NCBI RefSeq assembly: GCF_934309415.1
Contig: NZ_CAKRDI010000012.1
Coordinates: forward strand, 1 to 64,000
Direction of reading: 5' to 3'
Origin: an uncultured Mediterraneibacter sp.
GTDB lineage: Bacteria; Bacillota; Clostridia; Lachnospirales; Lachnospiraceae
DNA: 64,000 nt
How positions within the stretch are numbered: position 1 is the stretch's first letter; every line of letters starts with the position of its first letter. The notes below the pieces were generated by a model. It was not told the origin of the DNA. It did no database searches and saw nothing but the letters and a program-made list of their open reading frames with translations. The position numbers were made by a program, and so were the translations under genes. Below, in pieces: positions 60,737-64,000 of the stretch.

Positions 60737-61651
60737 ATGAAATCATCAAATATAGGCGGACAGGCCGTGCTGGAAGGGATTATGATGCGTAACGGCGGAA
60801 AATATTCTGTGGCAGTCCGTAAGACAGACGGAGAGATCGCTCTGGATGTACAGGATTATAAAAGCGTACTTCCATGGCAGGCTCCGCTGAAGATTCCGTT
60901 TATCAGAGGAATCTTCAATTTTGTAGATTCACTTGTCCTTGGTATGAAGACACTGATGTTTTCAGCCAGTTTTTTCGAGGATGAGGAAGAAGTGGTTCTC
61001 ACGAAAGAAGAGGCGAAGAAGCAGGAGAGAAATGAAAAGATTATCATGGACCTGACCGTTGTGGTCTCTGTGATCTTTGCGATTGCACTTTTTATGGTGC
61101 TTCCTTATTTTCTCAGTAATATCGTAAAGAAATATACAGATTCACGGATGCTGATGACGGTATTTGAAGGTGTGATCCGTCTGGTCATCTTTCTGATTTA
61201 TATTTTCCTGATCTCCAGAACGAAGGATATTAAAAGAACGTTCATGTATCATGGAGCGGAACATAAGTGTATTAACTGTATAGAGCATGGACTGGAACTG
61301 AATGTGGAGAATGTAAGAAAAAGTTCCAGACAGCATAAACGTTGTGGAACCAGTTTCCTGTTCTTTGTTATGATCGTCAGTATCATTTTCTGCTTTTTCA
61401 TCACAGCAGAATCACAGATTGCACGTGTACTGATTCGTATCGCACTGCTTCCGGTCATTGCAGGTGTTTCTTATGAGATCATCCGTCTTGCCGGTAACAG
61501 TGACAATCCGGTTGTGAATCTTCTGAGCAGACCGGGCATGTGGGTTCAGAACATGACGACGAAAGAGCCGGATGACAGCATGATTGAAGTCGGTATCTGT
61601 GCGGTGGAGGCAGTATTTGACTGGAAAACATGGCAGAAGGAGAATCTGTAA
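60737..61651 (+). CDS. DUF1385 membrane protein
   Basis: The 304-residue protein starts MKSSNIGGQAVLEGIMMRNGG, a signature of the DUF1385 family usually found beside prmC and prfA. It has several transmembrane helices (LTVVVSVIFAIALFMVLPYFL; LVIFLIYIFLISRT; FLFFVMIVSIIFCFFI) and conserved cytosolic motifs FMYHGAEHKCINC and HKRCGTSF. His and Cys residues suggest metal binding or catalysis, but the function is not known. GAGGTAG precedes the ATG. Its TAA shares one base with the prmC ATG, so the two are coupled. Confidence 0.92.
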   Translation: MKSSNIGGQAVLEGIMMRNGGKYSVAVRKTDGEIALDVQDYKSVLPWQAPLKIPFIRGIFNFVDSLVLGMKTLMFSASFFEDEEEVVLTKEEAKKQERNEKIIMDLTVVVSVIFAIALFMVLPYFLSNIVKKYTDSRMLMTVFEGVIRLVIFLIYIFLISRTKDIKRTFMYHGAEHKCINCIEHGLELNVENVRKSSRQHKRCGTSFLFFVMIVSIIFCFFITAESQIARVLIRIALLPVIAGVSYEIIRLAGNSDNPVVNLLSRPGMWVQNMTTKEPDDSMIEVGICAVEAVFDWKTWQKENL

Positions 61652-62607
61652 TGGAACAGAAAAAGAGTGCAAGCCTCAAGACGGCTTATGCAGAAGGAAC
61701 AGAGATTCTCAAAGATGCTGGAATCACAGAGCATATGCTGGATGCATGGTATCTGTTGGAATATGTTACAGGAGTAACGAAGGCACGTTATTATATGGAT
61801 CCGGATCGTTCCATGGATTCGGAGGCGTATGAGACGTATCTTGCATGTATTCGGAAACGCGCCACACATATTCCACTGCAGCACATAACCGGTGTGCAGG
61901 AATTTATGGGACTGGAATTTGCAGTCAATGAGCACGTGCTGATTCCACGTCAGGATACAGAAGTTCTGGTAGAAGAAACGCTGGAAGTTTTGAAAAGAAA
62001 GAGCAGAGAGATATCTGGAAACCTGGAAAAATTCAGGAGTACAAAGGGAGAAGCAAAGAGAAAATATGCTGCGGATCTGGAGGATTCTATCAGATTACTG
62101 GATCTTTGCACCGGCTCCGGCTGTATCCTGATCAGTCTGCTTTATTATATGAAAAAAGCCGGACAGAAGATTTCCGGAACCGGGGCAGATATTTCAGGAG
62201 AAGCACTGAAAGTGGCAGAGAAAAATCTGCGTCTACTGGAAGAAGAAGGGCGACCAACGCTTGTTCAGGGCGATCTTTTTGAGCATCTTTCCGGAACATA
62301 CGATGTGATCGTATCCAATCCACCGTACATCCGTACAGCAGAGATCGAGAAGCTGGAAGAAGAAGTAAAGCTGCATGATCCGTTTGGTGCGCTGGACGGA
62401 AAAGAAGATGGATTGTATTTTTACAGAAAGATTATAGAGGAAAGCCAGATGCATCTGAAAAAGCAGGGACAGCTTCTCTTTGAGATCGGATATGATCAGG
62501 GTGAGGCAGTCAGCGAGCTGATGAAAAATGCCGGATTTGAACAAGTGTATGTAAAAAAGGACCTGGCAGGACTTGACCGTGTTGTGTCTGGCGTGTACAC
62601 TAAATAA
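61651..62607 (+). CDS. prmC: Peptide chain release factor N5-glutamine methyltransferase
   Basis: SAM-dependent enzyme that methylates the Gln of the GGQ motif in release factors; its substrate PrfA is encoded next. The 318 residues have an N-terminal helical domain (GTEILKDAGITEHMLDAWYLL), the family stretch VQEFMGLEFAVNEHVLIPRQDTE, the SAM site LDLCTGSGCILISLL and the catalytic NPPY in VSNPPYIRT. An insert around residues 120-145 (KRKSREISGNLEKFR) is longer than usual. The start at 61651 is preferred (AAGGAG 8 nt upstream); a longer frame would overlap DUF1385 by 22 bp. Confidence 0.95.
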   Translation: MEQKKSASLKTAYAEGTEILKDAGITEHMLDAWYLLEYVTGVTKARYYMDPDRSMDSEAYETYLACIRKRATHIPLQHITGVQEFMGLEFAVNEHVLIPRQDTEVLVEETLEVLKRKSREISGNLEKFRSTKGEAKRKYAADLEDSIRLLDLCTGSGCILISLLYYMKKAGQKISGTGADISGEALKVAEKNLRLLEEEGRPTLVQGDLFEHLSGTYDVIVSNPPYIRTAEIEKLEEEVKLHDPFGALDGKEDGLYFYRKIIEESQMHLKKQGQLLFEIGYDQGEAVSELMKNAGFEQVYVKKDLAGLDRVVSGVYTK

Positions 62608-62644
62608 GATAATAGAATGTAACTTCTCACTGTGAATCAAAGAA

Positions 62645-62690
62645 ATTATGCTATTATTTACAGCATAGCTGCAGACAGTAATGACATAAT
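62645..62690. repeat. Degenerate HP3-like hairpin between prmC and prfA
   Basis: ATTATG..ATTATTTACAGC and a partner GCAGACAGTAATGACATAAT form a stem-loop with the HP3 core, decayed. Confidence 0.45.
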
Positions 62691-62761
62691 TGCTGCGTAA
62701 GTGAACAGTTACAACAAGGTAATTATAAAATTTTATTCATTAAAGTAAAGGATAGAGAAAT

Positions 62762-63832
62762 ATGTTTGACAGATTAGATGATTTGCTGATTCGTTATGAA
62801 GAAGTAATGGGAGAACTTCAGGAGCCGGACGTAGCCAATGATCCGGAACGGTTCCGTAAACTGATGAAAGAGCAGAGTGATCTTGCTCCGATCGTAGAAG
62901 CTTATAAAGAATACAAAAGCTGTAAGCAGAACGTAGAGGAAAGCCTTATGATTCTGGAAGAAGAATCTGACGAAGAGATGAGAGAGCTTGCAAAAGAAGA
63001 ACTCAATGAGTCCAAGGCAAGAATCGAAGAACTGGAGCAGGAGTTAAAGATTCTCCTTCTTCCAAAAGACCCGAATGATGACAAGAACGTTATCGTTGAG
63101 ATCCGTGCCGGTGCCGGTGGAGATGAGGCAGCACTTTTTGCAGCTGAAGTTTACCGTATGTATGTACATTATGCAGACAGCCGCAGATGGAAGACAGAGA
63201 TGATCTCCTTAAATGAGAACGGAATCGGTGGATTTAAAGAGTGTGTATTTATGATCACAGGACAGGGCGCATATTCCCGTATGAAATACGAAAGTGGTGT
63301 ACACCGTGTACAGCGTGTGCCGGAGACGGAGAGTGGCGGAAGAATCCATACTTCTACAATCACAGTAGCGGTTATGCCGGAAGCAGAAGAAGTTGATGTT
63401 GTGATCGATGAGAAAGATATCCGTATCGATGTAATGCGTGCATCAGGAAATGGTGGACAGTGTGTCAATACAACAGACTCTGCCGTACGACTGACTCATT
63501 ATCCAACCGGAATCGTAATCTACAGCCAGACAGAGAAGTCTCAGTTACAGAACAAAGAGAAAGCGTTCCGTTTGCTTCGTTCCAAACTGTATGACCTGGA
63601 ACTTGAGAAGAAACAGGCATCTGAGGCAGCAGAGAGAAGAAGCCAGATCGGTACAGGAGACCGTTCTGAGAAGATCAGAACTTACAACTTCCCACAGGGA
63701 CGTGTGACAGACCACAGAATCAAGCTGACACTTCACAAACTGGACAGTATTCTGAACGGAGATTTAGATGAGGTTATCGACAGCCTGATCGCTGCGGACC
63801 AGACAGCAAAGCTTGCGAAGATGGAGGAGTAA
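62762..63832 (+). CDS. prfA: Peptide chain release factor 1
   Basis: Ends translation at UAA and UAG. The 356-residue protein has the helical N-terminal domain, the codon-recognition loop with Pro-Glu-Thr in [19 protein letters not shown] (the PxT motif specific to RF1), and the peptidyl hydrolysis motif GGQ in [43 protein letters not shown] and [16 protein letters not shown] follow. AAGGATAGAG precedes the ATG. The order DUF1385-prmC-prfA is conserved. The following gene starts 4 bp downstream of the stop. Confidence 0.97.
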   Translation: MFDRLDDLLIRYEEVMGELQEPDVANDPERFRKLMKEQSDLAPIVEAYKEYKSCKQNVEESLMILEEESDEEMRELAKEELNESKARIEELEQELKILLLPKDPNDDKNVIVEIRAGAGGDEAALFAAEVYRMYVHYADSRRWKTEMISLNENGIGGFKECVFMITGQGAYSRMKYESGVHRVQRVPETESGGRIHTSTITVAVMPEAEEVDVVIDEKDIRIDVMRASGNGGQCVNTTDSAVRLTHYPTGIVIYSQTEKSQLQNKEKAFRLLRSKLYDLELEKKQASEAAERRSQIGTGDRSEKIRTYNFPQGRVTDHRIKLTLHKLDSILNGDLDEVIDSLIAADQTAKLAKMEE

Positions 63833-63836
63833 TAAG

Positions 63837-64000
63837 ATGGAACCGGAATATAAAAGACCGGAACTGGAAGATAAAGAACTGATCGACGGATACTTTGCAC
63901 AGGCTCCGAGCAGAAGCTGCGAGAGAACATTTGCAAATGTATACCTCTGGTCAAGACAATATAAAGTAAAATATGCGGTGATCCATGATGCACTGGTATT
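63837..64000 (+). CDS. DUF2156-like protein, 3' end cut by window
   Basis: Only about 54 residues are visible: MEPEYKRPELEDKELIDGYF, then RSCERTFANVYLWSRQYKVKYAV. This start (a short acidic stretch, then SCERTFANVYLW) is characteristic of DUF2156 phosphatidylglycerol lysyltransferase-like proteins of Clostridia, a GNAT-like fold. GGAGG lies 9-10 nt before the ATG, inside the prfA end. It is co-transcribed with prfA. The fragment is too short to judge function. Confidence 0.7.
   Translation, partial: MEPEYKRPELEDKELIDGYFAQAPSRSCERTFANVYLWSRQYKVKYAVIHDALV

Overview
The window looks like the chromosome of a low-to-mid-GC anaerobic Clostridium-type Firmicute, most likely a gut Lachnospiraceae. 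Support comes from the gene content ([FeFe] hydrogenase, class II GalT, an Nbp35-like Mrp, a duplicated-FeoA/FeoB locus, DUF4364, and a DUF1385-prmC-prfA cluster), AGGAGG-type ribosome binding sites and sigma-A-like promoters. No plasmid, phage or CRISPR genes are visible, and no transposase gene is present, yet the intergenic regions are full of short mobile-looking palindromic repeats. Species is not assigned.

Layout. 1-4.6 kb: dnaK (5' cut off), dnaJ and a PurF-like phosphoribosyltransferase lacking the catalytic cysteine. 5-11 kb, minus strand: a hydrogenase module (HydA plus a NuoF-tail/GltD fusion) and a glycogen debranching enzyme. 11.5-18.2 kb: an Mrp/Nbp35 ATPase, an orphan Spo0A DNA-binding domain, tRNA-Ser(CGA), rhamnulose-1-phosphate aldolase followed by a candidate four-way-junction RNA, lactate dehydrogenase, a DtxR-type repressor and uridine phosphorylase. 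18.6-26.8 kb: a metal block with feoA-feoA-feoB, three small membrane or metal-binding proteins, a divergent Fur-family regulator, a DUF6110 protein with an atypical P1B ATPase, and a DUF2325 protein. 27-33.7 kb: an S1-domain protein, CBS/DRTGG-regulated pyrophosphatase, flavin reductase, threonine aldolase and enolase. 34.2-38.9 kb: a LytTR regulator with a SipW/TasA-like secretion locus, including a signal peptidase embedded in a TasA-like protein. 39-54 kb: Leloir genes (a nucleotidyltransferase and galE; then galK-galT with a divergent AraC regulator) interleaved with recQ, a SulP transporter and two polysaccharide deacetylases. 54.5-64 kb: rarA, a malic enzyme/radical SAM/DUF4364 operon, rho, rpmE, DUF1385-prmC-prfA and a DUF2156 gene cut by the window end.

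Two features run across these regions. First, a family of about 143-bp elements has 11-bp inverted ends (GTTACTGTTCA/TGAACAGTAAC), three internal stem-loops and, in several copies, exact 8-9-bp target-site duplications. At least nine full copies and about fifteen solo hairpins or fragments occur here, so it is a MITE-like non-autonomous mobile element. Second, three promoters (feo, the DUF2325 gene and enolase) carry the same operator, TTAG-N6-CTAA. This fits control by the DtxR-type regulator encoded nearby and would place a glycolytic gene under metal control; the enolase promoter also has a perfect 7-1-7 Fur-type palindrome.

Limits: everything is read by eye from one sequence. Family names rest on recognised motifs and no database search was made. 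Start codons were chosen by ribosome binding site and family N-terminus.
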